A stretch of 64,000 nt of DNA from Agrilactobacillus yilanensis (GTDB taxonomy: Bacteria; Bacillota; Bacilli; Lactobacillales; Lactobacillaceae). The notes under the pieces were generated by a model. The model ran no database searches, had not been told where the DNA came from, and was given only the letters and a program-made list of their open reading frames with translations. This document shows positions 8,289 to 16,741 of the stretch, one piece after another. Numbering within the stretch: the stretch's first letter is position 1; the number at the start of each line of letters is the position of its first letter. The translations under genes and the position numbers were made by a program. The stretch spans positions 210,424-274,423 of the forward strand of contig NZ_RHOY01000003.1 in assembly GCF_003946725.1 (NCBI RefSeq), read 5' to 3'.

Positions 8289-9056
8289 ATGTCCAACTCT
8301 ACTTTTAAAATCGGTTCTGTGCAGCTAGGCGCTGATTTAGAAACTAAAACTGTTGTGCCGATCACAGCTACTGATTTAGCAAATGTCCGAACTCAAAGTG
8401 ATGCAATTCTACATAGTACCGCAAATTTAGCGGAGTGGCGCCTGGATTACTTAGACCAGACGATTAGCTCACAAGCTATCTTTAAAACGGCACAGGCCTT
8501 AAAAATGAACTTAAAATCCGTAAATAAGGGCCTTTTAGTAACAGTTCGAACAAAAGCCCAAGGCGGTGAATTTGAAGATGATGCGGAGGCTTATCTAAAA
8601 CAATATCAATTTATTTTGAAACAAGAACTGGCTGATGCCATTGATGTGGAATTTACGACAGCCCCTGATATTAGACATCAACTTTTAAAAGCCAGTGGTC
8701 TGTTAGCTGTTCCTGTCGTCTTGAGCTACCATGATTTCGAAAAAACACCGGATCTGACGGCTTTAAAGCGCCTAGCAATGGAAATGGCTGAATTGAACGT
8801 AGCGGCCGTTAAACTCGCATTAATGCCGACTAAGCCACAAGACATTTTGACACTCTTCCAACTAGCTGATTGGGCTAAAACTGAGCTCACTAAACCATTA
8901 GCTATTATGGGCATGGGCAATCTTGGCCGAATCACTCGCGCCAGTGGCAATCTTTTTCCTTCTATCTTCACTTTTGCAACTTTAGACGATGCCTCAGCCC
9001 CCGGCCAGATGCCTTTATCAACGGTTGAAACCCAACTACAGCTTTTTAAAAAATAG
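8289..9056 (+). CDS. aroD: 3-dehydroquinate dehydratase, type I
   Basis: Cytosolic shikimate-pathway enzyme converting 3-dehydroquinate to 3-dehydroshikimate through a Schiff base. At 255 residues it has the usual type I length. EWRLDY (about 49-54) and LLVTVRTKAQGGEF (about 82-95) are strand signatures of the TIM barrel. VVLSYHDFEKTP (about 143-154) holds the catalytic His and AAVKLA (about 176-181) the Schiff-base Lys. IMGMGNLGRITR closes the active site. RBS TTGGAGG. It is monocistronic, closed by a terminator shared with pgi. Confidence 0.93.
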   Translation: MSNSTFKIGSVQLGADLETKTVVPITATDLANVRTQSDAILHSTANLAEWRLDYLDQTISSQAIFKTAQALKMNLKSVNKGLLVTVRTKAQGGEFEDDAEAYLKQYQFILKQELADAIDVEFTTAPDIRHQLLKASGLLAVPVVLSYHDFEKTPDLTALKRLAMEMAELNVAAVKLALMPTKPQDILTLFQLADWAKTELTKPLAIMGMGNLGRITRASGNLFPSIFTFATLDDASAPGQMPLSTVETQLQLFKK

Positions 9057-9077
9057 CGCTGTATATGTTTAAACAAC

Positions 9078-9115
9078 AAAAAATCCTCGAGAAAATTAAT
9101 GCTCGAGGATTTTTT
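9078..9115. terminator. Bidirectional terminator between aroD and pgi
   Basis: AAAAAATCCTCGAG and CTCGAGGATTTTTT form a perfect 14-bp stem with a 10-base loop. Confidence 0.92.
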
Positions 9116-9130
9116 ATTGTTCATTTTAAA

Positions 9131-10474
9131 TTATAGACGTTCGCTTAAAGTTTTGCCTAAAGCTTCAAACCCAGGTTTGCCTAATAAGCCAAACATGTTC
9201 TTCTTGTAAGCTTCAACCCCTGGTTGGTTGAATGGATTAATGCCATTCAAGTAGCCAGAAATGCCAACAGCAATTTCAAAGAAATAAATCATGTAACCTA
9301 ATGTGTAAGCATCTCTTTGTGGAATACTTACTGTCATTACAGGTACGCCACCATCAGTATGCGCTAAGACAACGCCTTGATAAGCTTTTGTATTTACAAA
9401 ATCCATTGTCTTACCTTCAAGATAGCCTAAACCGTCTAAATCTTTTTCGGCAGTCGGAATTTCAACATCATGATTCGGTTTTTCAACCTTAACGACTGTT
9501 TCAAACATCGTATTGCGACGACCTTCTTGAATGTATTGGCCTAATGAGTGCAAATCTGTTGAGAAGTTCGCTGAAGTTGGATAGATCCCTTTTTGGTCTT
9601 TCCCTTCAGATTCACCCATCAATTGTTTCCACCATTCACCGAAATATTGCAAGGATGGTTCATAGTTTTCCAAAATTTCTGTTACATAGCCCTTACGGTA
9701 TAAAATGTTCCGTAAAGCGGCATAACGATAGGCTTCGTTTTTAGTAACATCTGGATCAGTATATGCCACACGTGCGTCAGCGGCCCCTTGCATTAAGTTA
9801 TCAAGATCAGCGCCAGCAGCAGCAATTGGTAATAAACCAACGGCTGATAAAACAGAGAAACGACCGCCAATATCATCAGGTACAACAAATTCTTCATAGC
9901 CTTCAGTATCCGCTTCAGTTTTCAAAGCGCCCTTAGCCTTATCTGTTGTGACATAAATCCGTTTTGCAGCTTCTGCTTTACCGTATTTTTCGATCAACTT
10001 TTCTTTTAACACACGAAAGGCGATCGCTGGTTCAGTAGTTGTCCCGGATTTAGAGATAACGTTTAAACTGAAGTCCTTATCGCCAATTTGTTGCAATAAA
10101 TCATACAAATAAGATGGGCTGATAGAGTTACCAGCAAAAAATACTTGCGGTACTTTACGATCTGGTGCGAAATTATAAAATGTGCTTCCTAAGAAATCAA
10201 TTGCAGCTCGGGCACCCAAATAAGAACCACCAATACCAATTGCAACTAAGATTTCGGAATCGCCTTGAATTTTTTCAGCGGCTTTTTTAATCCGAGCAAA
10301 TTCATCCTTATCGTAATCGACAGGCAAATCTAAAAAGCCTCTAAAATCATTCCCAGCACCTGTGCCTTCACGCAATTCTTTATCGGCAGCGTTTACCATT
10401 GCTTGAATTTCTCCAAGCTCATTGCTGTGTACAAATGGTGTTAATTTTGAATCGTCAAAAGTAATGTGAGCCAT
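9131..10474 (-). CDS. pgi: Glucose-6-phosphate isomerase
   Basis: Cytosolic glycolytic enzyme interconverting glucose 6-phosphate and fructose 6-phosphate. About 447 residues, the usual length for Firmicute Pgi. [12 protein letters not shown] (about 79-90) and the phosphate-binding [16 protein letters not shown] (about 139-154) are the two sugar-isomerase signatures, and [14 protein letters not shown] near the C-terminus holds the ring-opening residues. The ATG at 10472-10474 is taken as start because AGGAGG lies 8 bases upstream; an in-frame TTG directly before it is less well spaced. Confidence 0.96.
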   Translation of the reverse strand: MAHITFDDSKLTPFVHSNELGEIQAMVNAADKELREGTGAGNDFRGFLDLPVDYDKDEFARIKKAAEKIQGDSEILVAIGIGGSYLGARAAIDFLGSTFYNFAPDRKVPQVFFAGNSISPSYLYDLLQQIGDKDFSLNVISKSGTTTEPAIAFRVLKEKLIEKYGKAEAAKRIYVTTDKAKGALKTEADTEGYEEFVVPDDIGGRFSVLSAVGLLPIAAAGADLDNLMQGAADARVAYTDPDVTKNEAYRYAALRNILYRKGYVTEILENYEPSLQYFGEWWKQLMGESEGKDQKGIYPTSANFSTDLHSLGQYIQEGRRNTMFETVVKVEKPNHDVEIPTAEKDLDGLGYLEGKTMDFVNTKAYQGVVLAHTDGGVPVMTVSIPQRDAYTLGYMIYFFEIAVGISGYLNGINPFNQPGVEAYKKNMFGLLGKPGFEALGKTLSERL

Positions 10475-10581
10475 CAAAGTAACCTCCTGTGTGATTTAAA
10501 TATGCTATTACAATTAAAACTTTACTATTTTCATGAAAAAAAGCAAGTTGATTCAGCTTAATTTCGATAATTTTTCATTAT

Positions 10582-11463
10582 TTATTGAACAAAGCCTAGT
10601 GAAACACCGCCTGCAATAACGATTAAACAGCCAATCACTGTAAAAATTAATTCACGACGAGATTTTTTCTCACCTAGTAATAAAATACTGCCGACAGTTG
10701 AAATAATAATACCGGTTTGTGACAACGAATAGCTGATTGCCAAGCCAACACGACTCATTGCAATAAACATTGCTGCATTCCCGATGCCCCAACTAACACC
10801 TGTAATGATGTTTTTGGCAGTTGCCTTAGTCCAAGGTTTTTTAGGTTGCCCGTCAACTTTACCTCGAGCCAAGAATAACGCACCGATAAACATCCCGACT
10901 GCCTGCGGTAAAATAATTGAGGTTGAATCAGGGAAGTTCGCCCATTTTACAATTACTGTGTAGCCTAGATAGCCTGCTGTCGAAAGTAATAAGGCATTAA
11001 AGCCCTTTCTAAATTCTGTACCATCATCGTTTTTATTGTAGATACTGTTTTTATCCCGTAAAGAAGTCAATGTTGCACCGATAACCAATAATACTAAGGC
11101 CATCGTGCCAATAGAAATTTGCTTAGTGGTTTGCCATTCATGAAAAACTAAAGCACCTGCCAACGTATTAAAAACCAATTGCATCCCAGTGGACATCGGC
11201 ACCGCTCTAGAAATACCCATGTTTTTCATGGCTCTAAACTGATTACCTTGTCCAACGGCCCAAAAAACACCAGATAACAAACCAACGACAACAACTTTCA
11301 TATCAATAGTTGGTCTAACAACAAGATACATTCCTAAACTAAAAATGAACGCACCAATTGTCATACCCACGGTTTGTTGATAAGCATTACCACCTAACTT
11401 ACCGCTGATCAGACCGATACTGCCCCAAGCAACTGCAGGGATAAGTGCAATTAAAATATTCAC
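10582..11463 (-). CDS. GRP-family sugar uptake permease (GlcU/RbsU-like)
   Basis: Membrane protein of 293 residues with about ten transmembrane segments and an internal two-fold repeat, as in the glucose/ribose porter family (B. subtilis GlcU, lactobacillar RbsU). Typical motifs are LIPAVAWGSIGLISGK at the N-terminus and FWAVGQGNQFRAM near residue 90. It takes up a sugar by proton symport without phosphorylation. The start is GTG at 11461-11463 with GAGG 8 bases upstream. No sugar catabolic gene is adjacent apart from pgi, so the choice between glucose and ribose stays open. Confidence 0.85.
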   Translation of the reverse strand: MNILIALIPAVAWGSIGLISGKLGGNAYQQTVGMTIGAFIFSLGMYLVVRPTIDMKVVVVGLLSGVFWAVGQGNQFRAMKNMGISRAVPMSTGMQLVFNTLAGALVFHEWQTTKQISIGTMALVLLVIGATLTSLRDKNSIYNKNDDGTEFRKGFNALLLSTAGYLGYTVIVKWANFPDSTSIILPQAVGMFIGALFLARGKVDGQPKKPWTKATAKNIITGVSWGIGNAAMFIAMSRVGLAISYSLSQTGIIISTVGSILLLGEKKSRRELIFTVIGCLIVIAGGVSLGFVQ

Positions 11464-11648
11464 AAATTCGCCTCATTCCAAAATTTATCTAACTAATGTA
11501 AACAAGGTGTTATTTTATCAAGAAATCGTTTTTATTTCCACTAAAATTTTTAAATTAAAAATTGGTATAGATCAATAAGCGCTAATTATCTTAGATTTGT
11601 AAATAAAATAATACCATTGATCTAATTTAAATTGCCCTTTATCACGGA

Positions 11649-11909
11649 CTAATCATCTAAATCATGTTCAATATTTAAGCCATAAAGTTCACTGACTGGC
11701 TGATCTTTTTTAGCTTGATGGACAATAACTATCGCAATCGCCCCTTTGCTGGTCACGTAATTGGCAAATTGGGCGACTTCTTCGACAAAATAAGATAAAC
11801 CATCAGAATTAATAATGTACTGCCCGGTCACTGGCATACTTTCAAAATATACTTTATTCATTCGAATGTAATCATCCCCATCATGTAAAACAATTAAAAC
11901 CTTTATCAT
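11649..11909 (-). CDS. Hypothetical 86-residue protein coupled to the VanZ-like gene
   Basis: Soluble 86-residue protein, acidic at its C-terminus, with an MIKVLIVLHDG strand-like start and a second hydrophobic strand (IAIVIVHQA, near residue 60). The ATG follows the TGA of the upstream VanZ-like gene without a gap (TGAATG), and AAGGAAG within that gene acts as RBS. This implies strict translational coupling and a shared task. I do not recognise the family. Confidence 0.6.
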   Translation of the reverse strand: MIKVLIVLHDGDDYIRMNKVYFESMPVTGQYIINSDGLSYFVEEVAQFANYVTSKGAIAIVIVHQAKKDQPVSELYGLNIEHDLDD

Positions 11910-12530
11910 TCAAACAACTTCCTTCTTATTTTTATATGAAAAAGCGGAATAAAGTCCATAACCAATCATGGCCCCTACCGTATTAAAAATGACATCATCA
12001 ATATCACTAACACCGGTATAAAGGAAAAACTGCATAACTTCAATACTGACTGACAAAGCCAGTCCCATCATTGTAATCTTAAAAAATGAACGCGATTTTT
12101 CTGTGAGCGCCTGACAACCAAAGCCAAACGGTATAAACCAAAGAATATTACCAAAAAAATTATAGAAGAAATCTAATTTTGAAAGACCTCTCGTTAGTTT
12201 CATCGTTTCTACTATTGGTATTAAATTAATCCGACTCAAAGATCGATGCAGATGCAATTTAATTTGCCAAGGATAATAAAAATCACGGAAAACGGTTAAG
12301 AACAGCAGCATTAATAAATAAAACGTAAATCCAAAAACTTTAAGCTCATGTTTTAATGTTAATTTTTTATGTCGGATGCTTAACCAAATAAAACGTAGCC
12401 CCAAAATAATCAACAAATATAAAATTGTTTTATCTAGACTATAAATAATTAGTTCAATTAATGGAAAATGATTGATACGTGTTTGCAGATGTACTTTAAT
12501 AAATTGATATAACGGTCCTAAAAATATCAT
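11910..12530 (-). CDS. VanZ-like family membrane protein
   Basis: A 206-residue membrane protein with about five hydrophobic segments. The VanZ core is visible: FLTVFRD (about 76-82), INLIPIVE (about 100-107), FGNILWFIPFGF (about 125-136) and the C-terminal block IEVMQFFLYTGVSDIDDVIFN (about 160-180). VanZ of Tn1546 confers low-level teicoplanin resistance. Most chromosomal homologues have an unknown envelope role. It forms a two-gene operon with the 86-residue protein. Confidence 0.8.
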   Translation of the reverse strand: MIFLGPLYQFIKVHLQTRINHFPLIELIIYSLDKTILYLLIILGLRFIWLSIRHKKLTLKHELKVFGFTFYLLMLLFLTVFRDFYYPWQIKLHLHRSLSRINLIPIVETMKLTRGLSKLDFFYNFFGNILWFIPFGFGCQALTEKSRSFFKITMMGLALSVSIEVMQFFLYTGVSDIDDVIFNTVGAMIGYGLYSAFSYKNKKEVV

Positions 12531-12808
12531 GTTCTTGCCCCAACTATTCCGACAGAATTACCCCAACTAACTATAGTGATACTTTGCAGTGTTTGCAATC
12601 ATCAACTATATGTATTAAATTGCTTCAAAAAATATAGATTCTGACCTAATAATACAACCCTTTAATTCAAATAAATGCACCGTCTTATTTAGGTTAGTGT
12701 CATTTTAACATATAACAGTCCGTTTATTGTGCGTATTTTCAGACAACGCCTTAGAAATATGCACCTTTTTTAAAGTCGGCAGTTTCTCGGTTAAATTTGT
12801 GCTGAAAA

Positions 12809-12837
12809 TTGTATCCTCTCGTTGCAAGGGTTATAAT
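12809..12837 (+). promoter_or_regulatory. Promoter of the LTA synthase gene
   Basis: TTGTAT (12809-12814) and TATAAT (12832-12837) are 17 bases apart. The rest of the 12531-12877 gap shows no gene or strong hairpin. Confidence 0.65.
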
Positions 12838-12877
12838 ACAAAGAGCTACAAAAGGTTAAGTTGAAAGGACTATCTCA

Positions 12878-15112
12878 ATGAAAAACACCAAATTCAAAGC
12901 CTTTTTAAAAAGTCGTCTAGGCTTTTTTGCATTATTAGTTGCCTTGATTTGGATCAAATCACTTTTTATCTACTATACTGATTTTTCGTTAGGCATCGAA
13001 AATCTGTTCCAGCATTTTATACTGTGGTTAAATCCTATCGGTACCAGTGCACTATTATTAAGTCTTGCGCTTTACATACGAAAGCCTATTGTATCTTATA
13101 TCGGCATGTTCTCTGTATATGTTTTGCAAGTCCTGCTTTTATTCGCCAATGTCATCTATTATCGACAGGCAACAGATTTTTTAACAATTAATACAATTAT
13201 GAGTTCTAGCAAAGTCTCTCAAGGTTTAGGTAAGAGTACTTTGAGTTTACTGGCACCTCAAGATATTTTGTTATGGTTAGACATTATTATCATTTTAGTT
13301 TTATTATTCAGACACATTATCCCAATTGATAAGCGGCCTTTTCCTACTAAAAAAGCATTCATCATCAGTCTATGCTCGTTTACTTTTTTCTTGTTTAATC
13401 TCTTTTTAGCAGAAACCAATCGGCCACAGCTATTAACGCGGACTTTTGACCGAAACTATATTGTAAAATATCTTGGTTTGGAAAATTTTATGTTTTACGA
13501 TGGTATTAAAACTGCTCAAAACAATCAAGTTCGAGCAAACAGTGATGGCAGCGAAATGACGGCGGCCTATAATTATATCCAAGACAATTACGCGGCACCA
13601 AACCCGGCTTATTTCGGTAAAGCTAAAGGGAAAAATGTGCTTATTATTCATTTGGAAAGCTTCCAGCAATTTTTAATTGATAAAAAGATTAATGGCCAAG
13701 AAGTAACCCCGTTCTTAAATTCTATTTATCACGATAAATCTACTTTAGGCTTTAGCAACTTCTTCCACGAGGTTGGTCAGGGCCGTACAAGTGATGCAGA
13801 AACGATGCTAGAAACCGGTCTTTTTGGTTTGCCAGAAGGCTCTGTATTTACTTCTTTAGGTAGTGATAATACTTTTGAAGCAGCACCGGCTATCCTACAG
13901 CAACAGCAAGATTATACTAGTGCTGTCTTCCACGGCAATACCGGTAGCTTTTGGAATCGGAAAGATGTTTATCGTAATTTAGGCTACAATTACTTCTTTG
14001 ACGCTTCTTATTTTGATACTTCTAAAGATAGCGCCATTGGTTATGGCTTAAAGGACAAACTGCTATTCGCCGAAAGTATTAAGTATTTAGAACGCATGCA
14101 ACAACCATTTTATGCAAAATTCATCACGGTAACTAACCATTTTCCATTTTCTTTGAGTGATACTGACAGTGATTTTCCTAAGCCAGATACAGGGGATGAT
14201 GTGGTTGATAACTATTTCAGTACAGCTCATTATTTAGACCAATCGCTGGAACAGTTTTTTACTTACTTAAAATCTTCCGGTCTCTATGATAATTCAATGA
14301 TTGTTATCTATGGCGATCACTATGGTTTAAGTAATACAAACAACCAAGCATTGGCACCATTGCTCGATAAAAACGCCAGTGACTGGACGGCTTATGACAA
14401 CGCTCAGCTGCAGCGGGTACCTTTTATGATCCATATGCCTGGTTTAAAAGGCGGTATTGATGATACTTATGGTGGTGAGATCGATGTTTTACCAACTATA
14501 ATGCAGTTACTAGGTATCAAAACTAAGCCTTATATGTTCTTAGGCACAGATCTCTTGTCTAAAGATCATAACGCAACTGTCGCGTTTAGAAATCAAGACT
14601 TTGTAACACCTGAATATACTGTTTTAGGCGGAAAAGGTGCCAAGAGTACTGTCTATGACAATGCCACTGGTAAAGTGCTCACCGATCTGACCAAAACTCA
14701 AATAAACACTATCAATGCCGCTCAAGCTAACGTTTCCAAACGATTGAGTATTTCAGACAGCATCAATAATAAAAACCTACTACGTTTTTATACACCTAAT
14801 GGCTTTACCCCGGTCAATCCGTTAAACCAAGACTATACAAAGAATTGGTTAAATATGATTGATATTGAAAATCAGCTGGGGAAAAAATCTACGAGTCTTT
14901 ATTCTAAAAATAATGGTACGACAACTGGGATGTACAATACAGACGCTCCTGAACTTGCAGATGATCCGACAGCCATCACACAATTGCCGGAAGACATTTT
15001 AGAAAGTAATAACGCAACAAGTGATGGTACGATAGACAAATCCGCTCAAAGCACCAGTACAAAAAACGCTGCTGCTCATAGTTCCAGCAGCAACGCGATA
15101 ACATCAAAATAA
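12878..15112 (+). CDS. ltaS: Lipoteichoic acid synthase (LtaS-like glycerol-phosphate transferase)
   Basis: Membrane enzyme of 744 residues that polymerises glycerol phosphate from phosphatidylglycerol onto a glycolipid anchor outside the membrane. Five N-terminal transmembrane segments (within residues 15-190) precede an extracellular sulfatase-fold domain. HLESFQ supplies the metal-binding Glu, GQGRTSDAE the catalytic Thr (Thr304), and YGDHYG the metal-binding Asp-His pair near residue 482. The enzyme is about 100 residues longer than S. aureus LtaS because of a low-complexity Ser/Thr/Asn/Ala-rich tail (about 690-744). The family also includes LTA primases, so paralogue identity is not certain. 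Confidence 0.9.
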   Translation: MKNTKFKAFLKSRLGFFALLVALIWIKSLFIYYTDFSLGIENLFQHFILWLNPIGTSALLLSLALYIRKPIVSYIGMFSVYVLQVLLLFANVIYYRQATDFLTINTIMSSSKVSQGLGKSTLSLLAPQDILLWLDIIIILVLLFRHIIPIDKRPFPTKKAFIISLCSFTFFLFNLFLAETNRPQLLTRTFDRNYIVKYLGLENFMFYDGIKTAQNNQVRANSDGSEMTAAYNYIQDNYAAPNPAYFGKAKGKNVLIIHLESFQQFLIDKKINGQEVTPFLNSIYHDKSTLGFSNFFHEVGQGRTSDAETMLETGLFGLPEGSVFTSLGSDNTFEAAPAILQQQQDYTSAVFHGNTGSFWNRKDVYRNLGYNYFFDASYFDTSKDSAIGYGLKDKLLFAESIKYLERMQQPFYAKFITVTNHFPFSLSDTDSDFPKPDTGDDVVDNYFSTAHYLDQSLEQFFTYLKSSGLYDNSMIVIYGDHYGLSNTNNQALAPLLDKNASDWTAYDNAQLQRVPFMIHMPGLKGGIDDTYGGEIDVLPTIMQLLGIKTKPYMFLGTDLLSKDHNATVAFRNQDFVTPEYTVLGGKGAKSTVYDNATGKVLTDLTKTQINTINAAQANVSKRLSISDSINNKNLLRFYTPNGFTPVNPLNQDYTKNWLNMIDIENQLGKKSTSLYSKNNGTTTGMYNTDAPELADDPTAITQLPEDILESNNATSDGTIDKSAQSTSTKNAAAHSSSSNAITSK

Positions 15113-15114
15113 GC

Positions 15115-15417
15115 TTAATGCTTTTGATGGCTTAACCACTTCGTTACTTTTTGAGTAAGCAAGGCGTTTAATGCTTCATCCGAAATATCTAACTTATAAA
15201 GTATGGCGTAAGTTACCAATAATACGTCCACTAATTCTTCTTGTACATCTACTTTAGTCAGCTGCTTATAATCATTGCCAGAGACCTTCATTGCTGCTAA
15301 ATAAGCTTGTGCAGCTTCGCCAACTTCTTCAGAAAGTTTTAGAAATTGCTGTTCTACAGTTTTGGGTTCTTTTAGCGCTGCAGCTTTAATTTGATTTTGT
15401 ATTGTTGTCATCATCAT
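15115..15417 (-). CDS. MazG-like nucleotide pyrophosphohydrolase
   Basis: Small soluble protein of about 100 residues from the all-alpha NTP pyrophosphatase superfamily. KLSEEVGEAAQA carries the EExxE metal-binding motif and EELVDVLL the downstream ExxD motif, the pair that binds Mg2+ in MazG-type house-cleaning enzymes. The open frame reaches 15435, but AAAGGA overlaps codons 3-5 there, so the start is one of the ATG codons at 15417 or 15414. It runs convergently into ltaS with only two bases between stop codons. Confidence 0.75.
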   Translation of the reverse strand: MMMTTIQNQIKAAALKEPKTVEQQFLKLSEEVGEAAQAYLAAMKVSGNDYKQLTKVDVQEELVDVLLVTYAILYKLDISDEALNALLTQKVTKWLSHQKH

Positions 15418-15435
15418 GCACATCCTTTTATCCAA

Positions 15436-15490
15436 ATAAATCGAGGTTACTTTTAAATTGTGTTTTGTTTAAAAGTAACCTCGATTTTTA
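15436..15490 (-). terminator. Terminator downstream of the DUF2314-like gene
   Basis: AAATCGAGGTTACTTTTAAA and its complement form an almost perfect 20-bp stem with a 10-base loop. It lies directly after the stop codon of the 15495-15791 gene and also insulates the MazG-like gene. Confidence 0.85.
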
Positions 15491-15494
15491 TAAT

Positions 15495-15791
15495 TTAACA
15501 TTTACATTCATAAGTCATTCTAGGATTCATGATGCCAATGATATTATTCTTTTGAAATGTTACCGTGTCGTTTTCACTTAAATCAGCAACTTGACTTGGA
15601 CAGTTGATCAAAACACCGGTGAATTGATCATCTTCAATTTTATCAACTCTAACCCACATGCGTTCTAAAATAGTATCGCCGTTTTTAAATCCCAATTTCA
15701 CTAACGTATGATTATCAATTGTTGCTAATTGTAATTGTGATGGGCGTTGCACATTTTCTAAAGTTTCAATATTTAATAATGCATAAGCCAC
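15495..15791 (-). CDS. Hypothetical protein resembling DUF2314
   Basis: A 98-residue soluble protein. The central stretch ERMWVRVDKIEDDQFTGVL followed by a NDTVTFQKNNIIGI block resembles DUF2314-type domains (E.MWV.V, then G-[DN]-VTF). It ends in a Cys pair (CKC). The start is GTG at 15789-15791: the first in-frame ATG (15806) is itself part of the GGAGG ribosome binding site, which sits 8 bases before this GTG. The function is unknown. Confidence 0.6.
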   Translation of the reverse strand: MAYALLNIETLENVQRPSQLQLATIDNHTLVKLGFKNGDTILERMWVRVDKIEDDQFTGVLINCPSQVADLSENDTVTFQKNNIIGIMNPRMTYECKC

Positions 15792-15932
15792 AATAAATAC
15801 CTCCATAATTTATATGATTTATCATTTTCATTATAGCACGGTTTATTTAGGATGATTAAATTAATTGATTAGGTCAAATTCAATTATTTGATTTAATTTT
15901 ACGTTGGATTGCTCAATAATTATCAATTATAA

Positions 15933-15961
15933 TTGCTTTACACAACTGAATCAGTTATACT
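15933..15961 (+). promoter_or_regulatory. Candidate promoter for a short transcript
   Basis: TTGCTT (15933-15938) and TATACT (15956-15961) are 17 bases apart. The first orphan terminator lies about 45 bases beyond the expected start, with no coding frame between. Confidence 0.3.
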
Positions 15962-16008
15962 TGACATAGTTATTTTGATAACTCCTTAATTTTATTACTT
16001 TCCTTTCC

Positions 16009-16040
16009 AAAAAAGAGTTGACGTCATCAGCTCTTTTTTA
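16009..16040 (+). terminator. Orphan terminator 1
   Basis: AAAAAAGAGTTGA and TCAGCTCTTTTTT form a stem with a 5-base loop and a T run. No plus-strand gene lies within 900 bases upstream except convergent ltaS, so it may end a small RNA. Confidence 0.75.
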
Positions 16041-16094
16041 TTTTTGTTGAATATAAAATTAATAATATAAATTTAAATTTAAATAACTTGACTA

Positions 16095-16137
16095 AGACTA
16101 AGAATATATAAATATCCTAGCTTAGTCTATTTTTTTC
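16095..16137 (+). terminator. Orphan terminator 2
   Basis: AGACTAAG (16095-16102) pairs with CTTAGTCT (16121-16128), with an inner AATAT/ATATC stem, followed by seven T. It stands in tandem with the previous hairpin. Confidence 0.65.
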
Positions 16138-16247
16138 TTATAATCTTTTTAAGATTTACTTCACAGATCATTCAAACTTTTTATGTACTATAATAATTGT
16201 GTTAAAGCCTAACACGTAACTTCAACAGTTTATAAATGAACAACCAA

Positions 16248-16331
16248 TGGGCTATAGCTTTCGGTAACTGGGCAAGATACACTCTTAGTGTATTACTAAG
16301 TCTGAAACAGGTTCGACTCCTGTTAGCTCGA
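16248..16331 (+). tRNA. tRNA-like element with CUU at the anticodon position (atypical, possibly degenerate)
   Basis: A cloverleaf can be drawn. The acceptor stem is TGGGCTA (16248-16254) with TAGCTCG (16324-16330), 7 bp with two G-T pairs. Bases 8-9 are TA and the D loop contains GG (16263-16264). The anticodon arm is ATACA/TGTAT with loop CTCTTAG (anticodon CTT, U33 and A37 present). The T arm is a perfect ACAGG/CCTGT stem with loop TTCGACT, then discriminator A331; CCA is not encoded. Odd points are a D stem of only 3 pairs, a 13-base variable region without a clear arm, and an alternative hairpin CTTAGT/ACTAAG (16284-16300) that competes with the anticodon arm. TATAAT lies at 16189. It may be a pseudo-tRNA or a tRNA-mimicking RNA at an integration site. 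Confidence 0.45.
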
Positions 16332-16426
16332 TAAGTAGTTTCTTGTACCTTTCATTTTGTCTAAAATTAGCTATAAATCAGCATTTATTGTAATTTTACT
16401 TTCTATATTATCTTAATATGTTTTAA

Positions 16427-16450
16427 AAAAGTATGTTCAAAAGTATGTTC
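16427..16450. repeat. Two tandem copies of a 12-base repeat
   Basis: AAAAGTATGTTC occurs twice head to tail (16427-16438 and 16439-16450), right at the 3' edge of the group II intron remnant. Confidence 0.8.
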
Positions 16451-16455
16451 ATTTT

Positions 16456-16518
16456 ATAGGAGGTAGCTAAGCTACCGACCTCTCATGCCACCGTACGTAC
16501 GGATCCGTATACGGCAGT
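16456..16518 (-). mobile_element. Group II intron remnant: domains V and VI only
   Basis: On the minus strand, bases 16518-16488 fold as a domain V hairpin: GCCGTATACG, a GATC cap, and CGTACGTACGGT with the conserved bulge. Bases 16486-16457 fold as domain VI: GAGGTCGGTAGC with GCTACCTCC and an unpaired A (CCTA) at the branch-point position. The catalytic AGC triad at the base of domain V reads TGC. No reverse transcriptase gene or 5' intron domains lie upstream, so this is a non-functional 3' remnant. It encodes the C-terminus of the overlapping 89-residue frame. Confidence 0.7.
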
Positions 16519-16741
16519 TTTTTATGCAATTAGGACAAAATAGGACTGATTTTTGACTTAAATTGTCAACCCAAACGGTGATCTGGGCTTTTTGCGTATA
16601 TAAACAGGGCGTGAGAAACTCCCCTGTGCGTTGCACTGTGCCATCTGACTCCGGGTATGGCACCCGGAGTACATAAAAAGCCCGACCAGGGTCAGGCTTG
16701 GTCGCCGGTGTATCTCGGCCAGTATTTTCGGCGTAGCTCAC
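16472..16741 (-). CDS. Hybrid 89-residue frame ending inside the intron remnant
   Basis: GTG start overlaps the stop of the upstream HTH gene (GTGA), so it belongs to the same small operon. The first 65 residues (rich in Pro, Thr and Val, with FLTPCLYTQ and a CPNC pair at about 69-72) come from G+C-rich DNA unlike the rest of the window. The last 18 residues, ending TYGGMRGR, are a translation of group II intron domains V-VI. The protein is therefore a truncated original gene fused to intron sequence. The function is unknown and expression doubtful. Confidence 0.4.
   Translation of the reverse strand: MSYAENTGRDTPATKPDPGRAFYVLRVPYPESDGTVQRTGEFLTPCLYTQKAQITVWVDNLSQKSVLFCPNCIKNCRIRIRTYGGMRGR

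Noticed and set aside
12531..12877. Search for a gene or structured RNA between the VanZ-like gene and ltaS
   Set aside because: Apart from the ltaS promoter I see no frame with an RBS and no strong hairpin.
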